The translations under genes and the position numbers were made by a program. 64,000 bases of DNA, taken from Gemmatimonadota bacterium. Its GTDB lineage: Bacteria; Gemmatimonadota; Gemmatimonadetes; Longimicrobiales; Gaopeijiaceae. This document shows positions 50,490-62,214 of the stretch, in pieces. The DNA is taken from contig JABDLS010000058.1 of the NCBI GenBank assembly GCA_013002885.1, positions 62,001 through 126,000 of the forward strand, in the 5' to 3' direction. Every line of letters begins with the position of its first letter. Position 1 is the stretch's first letter. The notes under the pieces are model-generated. The model was given only the letters and a program-made list of their open reading frames with translations, did no database searches and was not told where the DNA came from.

Positions 50490-51485
50490 CTACATGCGGA
50501 TGGTCATCGCGCCCCAGGTCAGTCCCGCACCGAAGGCGACGGTGAGGATGTTGGCGTCTGGACCGGCACGTCCTTCTTCAATGGCTTCATCCAGGGCGAT
50601 GGGCACCGTGGCGGAGCTCATGTTGCCGTAGCGGTCGACGTTCACGAAGACCTTGTCCATGGGAATGCCGGCGTACTTCGCTGTGGCTTCGATGATCCGG
50701 ATGTTGGCTTGATGCGGAACTAGGAGGTCGACGTCCAATGCGGTCCACCCGGCCTTCTTGAGGGCGATGTCGCACGCCTCGGCCATGGACCGGACGGCAT
50801 TCTTGAAGATCTCCCTGCCCTGCATCTTCAGCAGGTGCCTCCCCTCGTCGAGGACGGACTGGCTGAGAGGATCGACGGCACCACCCCCCGGACGGTAGAG
50901 CAGCTCCGCGAGGTTCCCATCGGACTGCAGGTGCGAGGAGAGAATCCCCCGCCCGGACCCGTTGGCCGGCTTGAGGACGGCAGCGCCGCCCCCGTCTCCG
51001 AACAGAACGGCCGTGGTGCGGTCCTCCCAGTCGAGGATGGCGCTCATCTTCTCTGCGGCGACCACGAGAGCGACCTCGCCCCGACCCGAGGCGATGTAGC
51101 CTTCTGCCATGCTCAGACCGTACATGTGACCGGTGCAGGCAGCCATCACGTCGAAGGCCAGCGCGTTGGAGCAACCCAGCAGCGCCTGCATGTCACACGC
51201 GGTGGACGGGAGCCAGCGGTCGGGGGTGGCGGTGGAAACGATGATCAGGTCGACCTCGCCCGGTTCGACTGCGGCCCGTTCCATGGCAACGCGAGCGGCA
51301 CGGGCTCCGAGCTCGGCGGCTCCCATCTCCGGCGGAGCGATACGCCGCTCCCGAATTCCCGTACGCGTTCGGATCCACTCGTCGGAGGTGTCCATCCGCT
51401 CGGCGAGATCGTCGTTGGTGACGACATTGTCGGGAAGGAATCGCCCCGTGGAGGCGATTTCGGCGATGGGCTTCGGCTTCTTCAT
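50490..51485 (-). CDS. fabH: Beta-ketoacyl-ACP synthase III
   Basis: DTSDEWIRTRTGIRERRIA, AACTGHMYGLSMAEGYI, VPHQANIRIIEATAKY. Confidence 0.97.
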   Translation of the reverse strand: MKKPKPIAEIASTGRFLPDNVVTNDDLAERMDTSDEWIRTRTGIRERRIAPPEMGAAELGARAARVAMERAAVEPGEVDLIIVSTATPDRWLPSTACDMQALLGCSNALAFDVMAACTGHMYGLSMAEGYIASGRGEVALVVAAEKMSAILDWEDRTTAVLFGDGGGAAVLKPANGSGRGILSSHLQSDGNLAELLYRPGGGAVDPLSQSVLDEGRHLLKMQGREIFKNAVRSMAEACDIALKKAGWTALDVDLLVPHQANIRIIEATAKYAGIPMDKVFVNVDRYGNMSSATVPIALDEAIEEGRAGPDANILTVAFGAGLTWGAMTIRM

Positions 51486-52453
51486 AGCTGCAGATCCTCC
51501 GCGCTGTGGCGCACGAGGTCGGAGCGGACCGCGCGGGCCGCGACAGCCAGCGCGTTGCGAATGGCCTTGGGAGGGGATTCGCCGTGACAGATGATAGAGA
51601 CACCACCCAGGCCCAACAGGGGTGCCCCGCCATATTCAGCATAGTCGAGCACGCGGAAGACGTGTTCCAGGTCCAGGAGATCGTCGTCCACGGCCTCGAG
51701 CTCCCTTCGGAGCAGGTTCACGATGTAGCCAGCCACCGATTCGTAGAACTTGAGCAGGACGTTGCCCACGAATCCGTCGCAGACGATGACGTCGCACTCG
51801 CCTCCGACGATGTCGCGCCCCTCGATGTTGCCGATGAAGTTGATCCTCTTCTCAGCCGCGAGGAGCTCGTGAGCTTCGATGGTGAGCTCGGTCCCCTTGC
51901 CCGGCTCCTCTCCGATGTTCAGGAGCCCGACCCGAGGGTTGTTCCGCCCCATGGTGTCTTTCGCGTAGACGCTGCCCAGATGTGCGAACTGGACGAGGTG
52001 CTGGGGCTTGCATCCGATATTGGCCCCCGCGTCCAGGAGGAGGCAGAGCTCGCCGGCCGTGGGAAGGAGCGCGCCCACCGGCGGTCGTTCGACTCCCGGA
52101 AGGGGGCGCAGCGTGAAGAGAGACGAAGCCATCACCGCGCCGGTGGAGCCGGCGCTGACGAACGCGTCGGCCTCCCCTTCCTTCTGCATACGCAAGCCCA
52201 CCACGATGGAGGACTCCGGTTTGCGGCGCATCACCGCCGCGGGAGGGTCGTCGGCCGTCACGCGGTCCGGGGCGTGCCGCACGTGAAGAGTGGATGGGAT
52301 CTCGCCATGGCGCTCGAGCTCCTCGCGGATGATCGTCTCGTCGCCCACCAGGACGATCTCGACGCCCTCCGCGTCGCGCAGGGCCATGAGGGCTCCTTCG
52401 ACCTCGGGGGCGGGCGCCAGATCGGTGCCCATCGCGTCGAGAGCGATCTTCAT
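51482..52453 (-). CDS. plsX: Phosphate acyltransferase
   Basis: IALDAMGTDLAPAPEVEGA, FVSAGSTGAVMAS, LLDAGANIGCKPQHL, CDGFVGNVLLKFYES. Confidence 0.96.
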   Translation of the reverse strand: MKIALDAMGTDLAPAPEVEGALMALRDAEGVEIVLVGDETIIREELERHGEIPSTLHVRHAPDRVTADDPPAAVMRRKPESSIVVGLRMQKEGEADAFVSAGSTGAVMASSLFTLRPLPGVERPPVGALLPTAGELCLLLDAGANIGCKPQHLVQFAHLGSVYAKDTMGRNNPRVGLLNIGEEPGKGTELTIEAHELLAAEKRINFIGNIEGRDIVGGECDVIVCDGFVGNVLLKFYESVAGYIVNLLRRELEAVDDDLLDLEHVFRVLDYAEYGGAPLLGLGGVSIICHGESPPKAIRNALAVAARAVRSDLVRHSAEDLQL

Positions 52454-52488
52454 GACACGTACTCCGGGTTACGGCCCGGCGCCGCCAC

Positions 52489-52671
52489 TCAGTCTACGTC
52501 GACTTCGAGTACGGGCTCGCCCTTGTAGTGGCCGCACGTGGGGCAGACCCGATGCGGGCGCTTCGCGTCCCCGCATTTGGGACATGTGTGAACAGCCACG
52601 TTCTCGGCCTTGTAATGTGTGCGGCGCTTCCGCTTCCGCTGCTTCGACGTGCGTTTCTTGGGAACGGCCAT
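52489..52671 (-). CDS. rpmF: 50S ribosomal protein L32 (zinc-binding form)
   Basis: MAVPKKRTSKQRKRKRRTHYK; CPKC...CPTCGHYKG. Confidence 0.97.
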   Translation of the reverse strand: MAVPKKRTSKQRKRKRRTHYKAENVAVHTCPKCGDAKRPHRVCPTCGHYKGEPVLEVDVD

Positions 52672-52675
52672 CGTA

Positions 52676-53203
52676 TCACTCGCTCTTCAGTTCCCGGAGT
52701 GCCGCCCAGCGAGGGTCGGCCTCTTCCGTGCTGCAGTCACAAGACCCCTCGTTGAGGTTGAGACCGCATAGAGGACAGAGTCCTCGGCACTCCGGCTTGC
52801 ATACGACAAAGGGATTCGCCGCGAGGAGGACTTCCTCGCGTACTGCTTTGCTCAGTTCCAACTCCTCTCCGACGGGGTCCAAAGCATAGGCCCCGCCGTC
52901 CTCGTCCTCGTCGGCGTCATCGACGAAGACCATCGTGAGTTCCTCGGCGAACTCGGTGTCGACGCGCTCAAGGCAACGTCGGCACTCCTGTACCAGTGTT
53001 CCAGCGATTCTACCCCGAGCCACCACCTCGCCCGTGCCCGCGTACGACGCGCGGACGCCGACCTTTACCTTCCCCGCCCACTCCAGGTCGGTGTCCTTCC
53101 ACAGGTCGTCGTCGGAAGCCACCTCGGCTTCGACGTCTACGGGACCCTCTCGGTGCAACTGCCCGAGATTGACTCTGAGCATAGTCGTAAAAGCTAGTAA
53201 CAA
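52676..53203 (-). CDS. YceD/DUF177 protein
   Basis: CRRCLERV, C-terminal cysteine cluster (CKPECRGLCPLCGLNLNEGSCDC) upstream of rpmF. Confidence 0.93.
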   Translation of the reverse strand: MLLAFTTMLRVNLGQLHREGPVDVEAEVASDDDLWKDTDLEWAGKVKVGVRASYAGTGEVVARGRIAGTLVQECRRCLERVDTEFAEELTMVFVDDADEDEDGGAYALDPVGEELELSKAVREEVLLAANPFVVCKPECRGLCPLCGLNLNEGSCDCSTEEADPRWAALRELKSE

Positions 53204-53267
53204 CGCGCCGAATGTCTAGGATTGGCGCCGTTTGCCGACCCGCGACCGAGGTGGGGTCAGGCAGCGG

Positions 53268-53687
53268 CTAGAGTCCCAGGCGCTCGTGCGTGGAGAAGAA
53301 GAAGGCGATTTCGGTTTCAGCGTTGGTATCCGAATCGGAGGCGTGGATGGCGTTTCTGCCTTTAGACTCGGCGTAGAGCTTTCGGACGGTGCCCGGCGCG
53401 GCCTCGGCCGGGTCGGTCGCGCCGATGGTCTCCCTGAGGCGGGATACGGCGTTCTCCGCCTCGAGCACCATGGGGATGACCGGCCCCGACGTCATGAACT
53501 CGACGAGCTCGTCGTAGAAGGGCCGACCCTCGTGGACGGCGTAGAAGGCCTGCGCCTGCGCCGTATCGAGTCGCGTGAGGCGAAGGGCCCGGATGGCAAA
53601 CCCAGCCGTCTCGACGTGGGCGAGAATCTTGCCGGCTTTACCGGACCCGACGGCGTCGGGCTTGATGATCGCAAGTGTATGGCTCAT
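53268..53687 (-). CDS. ndk: Nucleoside diphosphate kinase
   Basis: TLAIIKPDAVGSGKAGKI, RETIGATDPAEAAPGTVRKLYAES, NAIHASDS. Confidence 0.97.
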   Translation of the reverse strand: MSHTLAIIKPDAVGSGKAGKILAHVETAGFAIRALRLTRLDTAQAQAFYAVHEGRPFYDELVEFMTSGPVIPMVLEAENAVSRLRETIGATDPAEAAPGTVRKLYAESKGRNAIHASDSDTNAETEIAFFFSTHERLGL

Positions 53688-54139
53688 GTCTCGTTCGGAT
53701 CGTCTCGCTCGTCGTGGGTCTCTCCGTGCAGGGCACGAAGAACCGCGTTTCTCGTGACAAGGCCCACCAACTCACCGTCGCGAACGACCGGGAGTTGCTC
53801 GACCTTTCGATTGACCATCATCCGTGCCGCGTCCACGAGAGGCTGGGCCTCAGACACACACAGCACGGCTCTCGTCATGATGTCGCGGGCCGTCGGAGCA
53901 CCCGCACCAGCTGCTTCCCCTTCTTCTGAGGGAGCCTCCCTGAGGACGCGCCCCAGGGCGTCGCCCGTAGTGATGATGCCCAGCACCTCGTAACGCTCCC
54001 CGACAACGGGAATCGCTCGGAGGCCGCGACGTACCATCAGGTCTACGACTTCGTCGAGAGGCGTATCAGCATACACCCGATACTTCGCCGGCTCCGCGGC
54101 GTCCTCGACCGTGAGATCCTCGGATCCCGGTTCCGTCAT
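53684..54139 (-). CDS. CBS-domain-pair protein
   Basis: Two CBS repeats (DEVVDLMVRRGLRAIPVVGERYEVLGIITTGDAL; VDAARMMVNRKVEQLPVVRDGELVGLVTRNAVL); ATG at 54139. Confidence 0.88.
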   Translation of the reverse strand: MTEPGSEDLTVEDAAEPAKYRVYADTPLDEVVDLMVRRGLRAIPVVGERYEVLGIITTGDALGRVLREAPSEEGEAAGAGAPTARDIMTRAVLCVSEAQPLVDAARMMVNRKVEQLPVVRDGELVGLVTRNAVLRALHGETHDERDDPNET

Positions 54140-54226
54140 GGCTCCAACCCTCCTTCCCCAGCCATCGCGTCGCGATGCCGTGGATGAGCCGGACCTGGCC
54201 AGCGTGTCGCGATAGGACACGGCTTG

Positions 54227-55111
54227 TCAGGCCAGGGCCTCTTGAATGAGTCCAACGATGTCGGCCGGCCGTTTGGCGACGGCGATCCCGTTGTCCTCGA
54301 ACGCTTTCATCTTCTCTTCCGCCGTCCCCGCCGAGCCGCTGATGATGGCACCGGCGTGCCCCATCCGGCGTCCGGGCGGCGCCGTCTGGCCGGCGATGAA
54401 GCCCACCACGGGCTTGCTCATGTTCTGGCTGACGTATTCGGCGGCCTCCTGCTCGTCGGTGCCGCCGATCTCTCCGATCATCACGACGGCGGTAGTCTCC
54501 GGGTCGTTCTCGAATGCCTCGAGGCAGTCGATGAAGTTGGTCCCGATGAGGGGGTCACCGCCGATTCCCACACACGTCGTCTGACCCAGTCCCACATTGG
54601 TGAGCTGGAAGACGGCCTCGTAGGTCAGCGTCCCCGACCGGGACACGACGCCGATTGGACCTTCGGCGACGATCTGTGCCGGCAGGATTCCCACCTTCGA
54701 CTTCCCCGGTGAGATGAGACCCGGGCAGTTGGGGCCGAGAACCCGAACGCCCTTGTCACGGGCGAAGGCGTGAGCCCGCGCCATGTCGAGAACCGGGATC
54801 CCTTCCGTGATGGCCACGACGAGATCGACGCCCGCATCGGCGGCCTCGAGGATCGCTCCTCCGGCGAAGGCAGGCGGGACGTAGATCACCGAGGTATTGG
54901 CCCCGGTCTCGGCGACGGCCTGATCCATGCCGTTGTAGATCGGGACCTTCTCGCCGTCGGGCCCTTCGAAGCTCTGTCCGCCCTTGCCCGGCGTGACGCC
55001 CGCCACGACCTGGGTCCCGTACTCGATCATCTGGCTCGTGTGGAAGGAGCCGTCGCGACCGGTGATCCCCTGGACGACCAGCTTGGTATCGGAATCGATG
55101 AAGATAGACAT
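54227..55111 (-). CDS. sucD: Succinyl-CoA ligase alpha subunit
   Basis: [61 protein letters not shown]. Confidence 0.97.
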   Translation of the reverse strand: MSIFIDSDTKLVVQGITGRDGSFHTSQMIEYGTQVVAGVTPGKGGQSFEGPDGEKVPIYNGMDQAVAETGANTSVIYVPPAFAGGAILEAADAGVDLVVAITEGIPVLDMARAHAFARDKGVRVLGPNCPGLISPGKSKVGILPAQIVAEGPIGVVSRSGTLTYEAVFQLTNVGLGQTTCVGIGGDPLIGTNFIDCLEAFENDPETTAVVMIGEIGGTDEQEAAEYVSQNMSKPVVGFIAGQTAPPGRRMGHAGAIISGSAGTAEEKMKAFEDNGIAVAKRPADIVGLIQEALA

Positions 55112-55119
55112 ACGTGGCC

Positions 55120-56253
<1,134 letters not shown>

Positions 56254-56384
56254 GCGTTCTTGGTGGATGTGCGAGGGAGGCGACCGTGCACGGTGCCCCA
56301 AGGGTGGCCGGCGGCCGGAGAGCATGAGAAGCTACCAGAGGCCCCCGGGTGGATCAACGGCGGGGCCGGAGCGAAGGAGAACGG

Positions 56385-59237
56385 TCAGCCCGCTTCGCCG
56401 CCGAGTCGTCGCAGCAGGGCACGGAGCTCGTCCAGCGCCGCGCCGTACCCCTGCCAGTCCCCCTGGCGGGCCCGCTCCTCGGCCTGCTCTAGAAGTCGGA
56501 GCGCCTCCGCCGGCCATGCATCGGCCTGGCCGCCCGTGGAAGACGGGTCAGGAGCGATCGCTCCCCCCTCCGTAGCTGTAACCGCAGGGGCCGTGGGGTC
56601 GGTAGCGATCAAGCCCACCGGAGGAGCGCCGGCCAGGGCCGCCACCGACGCCTCCAACGACGGGGTCATGACGACCCGTCGCCCATCGCTTACGACGAAA
56701 CGCCGCAGCTCGGGAATCGCGTCGGCCTCGGCCGCGAGGAAGACGGGCTCCATGTACACGATCCGATTGCCCACGGGGATCAGGTGCAAGTGTCCGGTCC
56801 AGACCTGTGAGCCGCTCGTCCGCCAGAGGGAGAATTGCTCGGAGATGTCGGGGTCCTGCTCGACGAAGCTCTCCACCTGCCGGGGGCCCGACACCTGGTC
56901 ACCTACCGGGATGTCGAGGAGGGTGAGTTCGGGCACACCTCGATCGTCTGTTCGGGCGACCACCATCGCGGTGAGGTTCTCCCGACCCCGGGGCACGAAA
57001 ACGGTCGTGAGCTGGAATCGTGACTCACTCTCCCATGGGAGGCGATAAACGCCGTACTCCGGGGCGTAGTCCACTTCGTTCTCGTTGACGGCGAGCTCAC
57101 GCGGGATGTCCCACACGTCCTGTTGCTGCTGGAACGTCCGGGCGGTTTCCTGGTGGTACTGCAGCAGGACCTCGTTTTGCAGATCCAGAAGGACTCGTGG
57201 ATATCGCAGATGGCCGCGCAACTCCTCCGGCATTTCGCTCATGGGAAGGACGAGGTCCGGGTACGCCTCCTCGACGGCGTCGGCCAACGGATCGCGCACC
57301 GGGACACGGTAGAAGGCGAGATCGCCGGTAACCGCATCGACGGTGACCTTGAAGCTGTTGCGCACGTAGCGCCGACGGCGAGGTCCGAAATCGTACAGCG
57401 CTGAAAGCGGGTAGGCCGCTGTCGAGGTGAACCCCTCGAGGATCCAGATCACCCTTCCGTCGGCGATGACCGGATAGGGGTCCTCGAAGAAGTCCACGAA
57501 AGGCGCTACGGCACGCGCGCGGCTCACGACCTGGCGGCGGTGGATGAGGCGGCTCTGGTCGGAGAGTTCAGAAGAGAAGACCAGGTTCGGGTCGCCGAAG
57601 TGCCAGGCCAGGAGGAGCTTTCGCAGCGTGGATTCCAGGGCGATGCCCTCTGGGAAGTCGACTCCCGGTGCCCCGGGACTCCCGTCCGGCCCGGCGAACT
57701 GCTCTGTGCCGGCCGTAGCAACGACGTAGCGCGTCTCTGTCTGCGTGCGCGTTCCGAAGAAGATCTCGGGTCGCTCCAGCTCGAGGTCGTTCACCGCCGT
57801 GGGCCCCGAGACGGCCTCCGGGGGGATGTTCCTCAGCAGGAGCTCGGGCCGGAAGTCGTCGGAGCGGGTGGCTGCGAGGCTGGCAACGGCTCCCACCCCC
57901 GCGACGTAGCGCTCCCGGAGATGGATGTTCTGCCAGTTCTTGTCCTGGATGCCGTCGAACTCCACCTCCCGGGTCGAAATGGCCACGGGGGTCAGCTCTC
58001 CGTCGGCGGTGGGATAGCGATCGATGGCGACGCGAGCGAACCCGTAATACGGGAAGAGCGCCTCGAGCTCCCGATAGGCCGTGAGGAGCGGCCGGGCACC
58101 CCAGACGGCGAGTCCGGCCATCTGCTCCTGGGCCTCCGTCCAGTCGATGGACGCCGTGTTGTCGTATGCGAAGGCTCTCCGCTCCATGCAGGGCGTCCCG
58201 ACACCGTCCTCGGCGCAGGCGCCGTCGTGAAGCCCGAATCCAAGTCGGGTGAAGGTGAGATTATGCTCGATGTAGGGGGTTTCTTCGACGAGCTCGTTGG
58301 GGCTCACACGAAATCGCTGATACAACGACGGATACAGATTGCCGATGACCACGGTCCCGACAACCACAGCCGTGAACGACCCGACGATGGGCCACGGACG
58401 GTTCCGCAGCGCCCCCCACATCGTCCCGGCCGCTGCGCCCAGACAGATGACGGTGAGCGTCCGGAGCGCCGGCAGCCGCGCCTCCGCGTCGGCAGATCCG
58501 AATATTCCCTGCACCTCCGAGTTGCCGCTCAGAAGCAACTCGTAGCGCCCCAGCCAGAGACGGGCCGCAAGGAGGAGGAGGAAGATCGCCAGGAGCGCTC
58601 CCAGGTGCGCCCTGGGCATGTCTTGTGCCTGAAAGCGTCCTCGGACCCACGAAATGGCGCCGGTGGCGGAGTAGCCACCCGTAGCCAGCGTGAAGGCGAG
58701 GAACGTGACGATGAGGGCATAAGTCACGACCCGGATGAGAACCGGCCACCAAAAGGCGTAGAAGCCCAGGTCGCGCTGGAGGATCGGATCCACATCGCCC
58801 CATGAAGCGCTTGAAACGGCGAGGAGTACCGCCCTACCTGTGGCGGGTGTCACGGCCGCCCCGAACCAGAGTCCGAGGATCGCCGAAGCGCTGAGGAGCG
58901 CCAATGTCACATAGCGCTTGGGAAGCTGTTCGGAGATCTCGAGGTTGCCGAATCGTCGCCGTATCTGGATGCCGCCCAAAGTCGTGGCCGCCATCTTCAG
59001 ATTGAAGTAGACCACCACCGCCACGAAGAGACCCGCGCCGATCCGGACGCCCCACTCCCAAGCCATACGCGTCCAGAAGACGCCGATGTACCCGGCTTGA
59101 GCCTGCCAGAGGATCTCGACGTAGGCCGCAGTGATCGCCTCGCCGACCAGGATGACGAGGAGTACTCCGGTGACCGCCGCGATGGCGATCCGCCCGCCGC
59201 GAATGGCTGCGAAGAGATCGGAAGCGTCGCGGCTCAT
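56385..59237 (-). CDS. UPF0182-family membrane protein
   Basis: Seven TM-like N-terminus, large extracytoplasmic domain with NPWP-like/PYIEHNLTFTRLGFGL and YQQRF.. motifs; ORF extension to 59435 overlaps the next gene and is rejected. Confidence 0.9.
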   Translation of the reverse strand: MSRDASDLFAAIRGGRIAIAAVTGVLLVILVGEAITAAYVEILWQAQAGYIGVFWTRMAWEWGVRIGAGLFVAVVVYFNLKMAATTLGGIQIRRRFGNLEISEQLPKRYVTLALLSASAILGLWFGAAVTPATGRAVLLAVSSASWGDVDPILQRDLGFYAFWWPVLIRVVTYALIVTFLAFTLATGGYSATGAISWVRGRFQAQDMPRAHLGALLAIFLLLLAARLWLGRYELLLSGNSEVQGIFGSADAEARLPALRTLTVICLGAAAGTMWGALRNRPWPIVGSFTAVVVGTVVIGNLYPSLYQRFRVSPNELVEETPYIEHNLTFTRLGFGLHDGACAEDGVGTPCMERRAFAYDNTASIDWTEAQEQMAGLAVWGARPLLTAYRELEALFPYYGFARVAIDRYPTADGELTPVAISTREVEFDGIQDKNWQNIHLRERYVAGVGAVASLAATRSDDFRPELLLRNIPPEAVSGPTAVNDLELERPEIFFGTRTQTETRYVVATAGTEQFAGPDGSPGAPGVDFPEGIALESTLRKLLLAWHFGDPNLVFSSELSDQSRLIHRRQVVSRARAVAPFVDFFEDPYPVIADGRVIWILEGFTSTAAYPLSALYDFGPRRRRYVRNSFKVTVDAVTGDLAFYRVPVRDPLADAVEEAYPDLVLPMSEMPEELRGHLRYPRVLLDLQNEVLLQYHQETARTFQQQQDVWDIPRELAVNENEVDYAPEYGVYRLPWESESRFQLTTVFVPRGRENLTAMVVARTDDRGVPELTLLDIPVGDQVSGPRQVESFVEQDPDISEQFSLWRTSGSQVWTGHLHLIPVGNRIVYMEPVFLAAEADAIPELRRFVVSDGRRVVMTPSLEASVAALAGAPPVGLIATDPTAPAVTATEGGAIAPDPSSTGGQADAWPAEALRLLEQAEERARQGDWQGYGAALDELRALLRRLGGEAG

Positions 59238-59244
59238 ACGAGAA

Positions 59245-60618
59245 TCAGGGGAACGTGACGCCCTGCTCCGCCAGCCACTCGGCCACGACGGCACGGATCT
59301 CGTCGAGACGCTCCTGCGTCCGGGCCTCGAGGCGCGCGACGATGACCGGCTGGGTGTTCGAGGTACGCAGCAGCGCCCAACCGTCCCCGAACAGAACGCG
59401 AACGCCGTCGACGTCGATGACGTCGTAGCTCGCACTGAAGTGCTCCACGGCCCGCTCCACGATCTCCCATTTCTCCTCCTCCGTCACCTCGATGCGGATC
59501 TCGGGCGTCGAGACATACACCGGGAAGTCGCCAACCCGTTCGGAGAAGGATCGTTCCCCGTGACTGAGAATGGCGATGAGGCGGCAGGCGTCGTAGAGGG
59601 CATCGTCGAAGCCGAAGTAGTCGTCGGCGACCATGATGTGACCCGACAGCTCTCCGGCAAGGAGAGCTCCGGTCTCCTTCATCTTCACCTTCTGGAGGGA
59701 GTGGCCCGTCTTCCACATGATGGGTTCGCCGCCGGCGGCCTCGAAGACCTCGGGAAGCGCCTGGCTGCACTTCACGTCGAACACCAGCTTCTGGCCGGGG
59801 CCCCGCTTCTCCAGAAGGTCCAACCCGAAGAGGAGGAGGAGCATGTCTCCCCGGACGATAGCCCCGTTCTCGTCCACCGCGCCGATGCGGTCGGCGTCCC
59901 CGTCGAAAGCCACACCCAGGTCGTGGGGCGACTCCTGTACAGTCCCGATGAGGTCCTCGAGATTCTTGTCCACCGTCGGATCGGGGTGGTGATTCGGGAA
60001 GGTCCCGTCGGACTCGCAGAAGAGCGGCGTGACCTCGACACCCATGGCCTCCAGGAGTTGAACGGCCACGAGTGCCCCGCTCCCGTTCCCACAGTCTACC
60101 GCCACCTTCATGTGTCGACCGAGCTGGAAACGACCGGCGACATCCTCCACGTAGCGGTCGAGGACCTCCACGCTGTCGAGATTCCCTTCTCCGTCCTGGA
60201 GATCCTCTTCCACGATCCGCCGATGGAGGTCCTGGATGGCATCGCCGTATAGAGCCGCGCGCCCGGCGGTCATCTTGATACCGTTCCACTCCGGTGGGTT
60301 GTGCGAGCCCGTGATCTGAACCCCGGCGTGGGCCTCGAACGTCACCTCGGACCAGTACAGGACCGGCGTCGGTACGGTACCGACATCCAGGACGTCGGCA
60401 CCCCCGGCCCGCAGCCCCCGGATGAGTCCATCCGCGAGGGTGGGCGACGACTCGCGGTTGTCGTGCCCTACGACGATGCGCGGTCGGTCGAGGCCTCCTT
60501 CGTCGCGGACCTGGGAGGCGAAGGCACGGCCGACGGCTTCGGCGATGCCCGCGTCCAAATCCTCTCCGACGATACCCCGGATGTCGTACTGGCGGAAAAT
60601 GTGCGGCTTCATGGTCAT
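59245..60618 (-). CDS. Phosphomannomutase/phosphoglucomutase
   Basis: FRQYDIRGIVGEDL, TGSHNPPEWNGIKM active site, DGDADRIGAVDE, RTSNTQPVIVAR. Confidence 0.95.
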   Translation of the reverse strand: MTMKPHIFRQYDIRGIVGEDLDAGIAEAVGRAFASQVRDEGGLDRPRIVVGHDNRESSPTLADGLIRGLRAGGADVLDVGTVPTPVLYWSEVTFEAHAGVQITGSHNPPEWNGIKMTAGRAALYGDAIQDLHRRIVEEDLQDGEGNLDSVEVLDRYVEDVAGRFQLGRHMKVAVDCGNGSGALVAVQLLEAMGVEVTPLFCESDGTFPNHHPDPTVDKNLEDLIGTVQESPHDLGVAFDGDADRIGAVDENGAIVRGDMLLLLFGLDLLEKRGPGQKLVFDVKCSQALPEVFEAAGGEPIMWKTGHSLQKVKMKETGALLAGELSGHIMVADDYFGFDDALYDACRLIAILSHGERSFSERVGDFPVYVSTPEIRIEVTEEEKWEIVERAVEHFSASYDVIDVDGVRVLFGDGWALLRTSNTQPVIVARLEARTQERLDEIRAVVAEWLAEQGVTFP

Positions 60619-60675
60619 GCTGGAAGGCCTTCCTGGTTCGACGATGAGTCGATGCGGGTTCCGTTGCTCCCGAGA

Positions 60676-62208
60676 CTACTGACCCAGGCCCGGGACACCC
60701 GCCCCCATCACGCCGAGCCCCTCTACACTCGCCCGGGCGAACTCCAACGCGCTCCCCGGGAAGAAGCCCAGGTAAAGGACGATGAAGACCGAGGCGACGA
60801 GGGCGACCCGCATGGGGAGCGGCACCATGACCAGGGCATGCTGGCGTTCGGTGAGTTCGCTCTTCATCCACATGAACCACGCAACCCGCAGATAGTACCA
60901 GTACGAGGCGATCGTGGTCAGCACGAGGATAACGGAGAGGTACCAAAGCTGGGCATCGGCGGCGCCCTGAAGAAGGTAGATCTTGCCCATGAAGCCCCCC
61001 GTGCCCGGGAAACCGGCAAGGGAGAGCAGGAAGATCGTGAGGAGCACGCCGAGGAGCGGCTGCGACCACCCGAAGCCCGAATAGTCTTCCACCTGGAGAC
61101 GCTCTTCGGCGTGATGGGCGACACCGATGACGATGGCGAAGGCGCCGATGTTCATCACGGTGTATACAAGGAGGTAGAAGAGGAGGCCCGCTGCTGCGGT
61201 CTCGTTGGACGCGGTGATGGCCACCAGGAGATAACCGGCGTGGGCGATGCTGGAGTACGCCAGCATCCGCTTCACGTTGGACTGGACCAGCGCAATGAGG
61301 TTGGCCACCACCATGGTGATCGCCGCGAGCCACCAGAGGATCGGGTACCACGTCTCGTAGGCCCCGTCGAAGCCCACCATGAACACCCGGAGGAAGGCGA
61401 CGAACGCCGCGGCCTTCACGGCGGCGGACATGAACGCCGTCACCGGCGCGGGCGCTCCCTCGTAGACGTCGGGGGTCCACATGTGGAACGGCACCGCCGA
61501 GACCTTGAAGCCGAAGCCGATGGTCAGGAAGGTGATCCCGAGGGCGAGGAAGGTGGGTGTGGCGGCGCCGGAGGCTACGCTCCGGCTGACGGCCGCGATG
61601 TTCGTGCTGCCCGTGGCGCCGTAGACCAGGGCGATACCGTAGAGGAAGAAGCCGGTGGCGAAGGCGCCCAGGAGGAAGTACTTGAGTCCTGCCTCCGCCG
61701 ACTTCCGGTCGCGACGGTTGAACGCGGTGAGGGCGTACACCGCGATGGACATGACTTCCAGGCCCAGGAAGATGACGATGAGATCCCGGGCACCGGCCAT
61801 GAACATCATTCCGGCCGTGGCCAGGAGGATCAGGCCGTAGAACTCCCCCGCCTGAAGCCGTTGCCGGTAGACGTAGGAGAACGAGATGAGGATCGAAAGC
61901 CCGGCGGCGAGGAGGAAGACCCAGTTGGAGAAGAGCCGGAAACCGTCCACGGCCACCATCGAGTCGCGCCCCACCTCGGTGATGCCATAGAGCCAGCCGT
62001 TGGCCATTGCCGCCAGGAGGACACCCACGAGGGCCAACCACCCCAGGCTCGCCGCATTGTTGAAGCTCGGGTCACCACCGTCGTTCTCCGCATCCTTGAA
62101 CCGCCCCGACACGCCCGTGATCAGAACGACCATGGCCCAGGCACACAGGATGATCTCGGGCAGGAGAGCCCAGAAGAAGTGAAGCTGGCGGCTGAAGTCT
62201 AGTTGCAT
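60676..62208 (-). CDS. nuoN: NADH-quinone oxidoreductase subunit N
   Basis: KVSAVPFHMWTPDVYEGAPAPVTAFMSAAVKAAAF; 14-TM antiporter-like. Confidence 0.96.
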   Translation of the reverse strand: MQLDFSRQLHFFWALLPEIILCAWAMVVLITGVSGRFKDAENDGGDPSFNNAASLGWLALVGVLLAAMANGWLYGITEVGRDSMVAVDGFRLFSNWVFLLAAGLSILISFSYVYRQRLQAGEFYGLILLATAGMMFMAGARDLIVIFLGLEVMSIAVYALTAFNRRDRKSAEAGLKYFLLGAFATGFFLYGIALVYGATGSTNIAAVSRSVASGAATPTFLALGITFLTIGFGFKVSAVPFHMWTPDVYEGAPAPVTAFMSAAVKAAAFVAFLRVFMVGFDGAYETWYPILWWLAAITMVVANLIALVQSNVKRMLAYSSIAHAGYLLVAITASNETAAAGLLFYLLVYTVMNIGAFAIVIGVAHHAEERLQVEDYSGFGWSQPLLGVLLTIFLLSLAGFPGTGGFMGKIYLLQGAADAQLWYLSVILVLTTIASYWYYLRVAWFMWMKSELTERQHALVMVPLPMRVALVASVFIVLYLGFFPGSALEFARASVEGLGVMGAGVPGLGQ

Positions 62209-62214
62209 GGTGCC

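Noticed and set aside
59234-62041. 935-aa - strand ORF overlapping PMM/PGM and nuoN
   Set aside because: Arg/Gly/Pro-rich shadow frame of real genes in high-GC DNA; no recognisable domain.
60301-62202. 633-aa + strand ORF antisense to nuoN
   Set aside because: Antisense artefact with His/Asp/Gly-rich composition overlapping clear nuoN and PMM/PGM coding.
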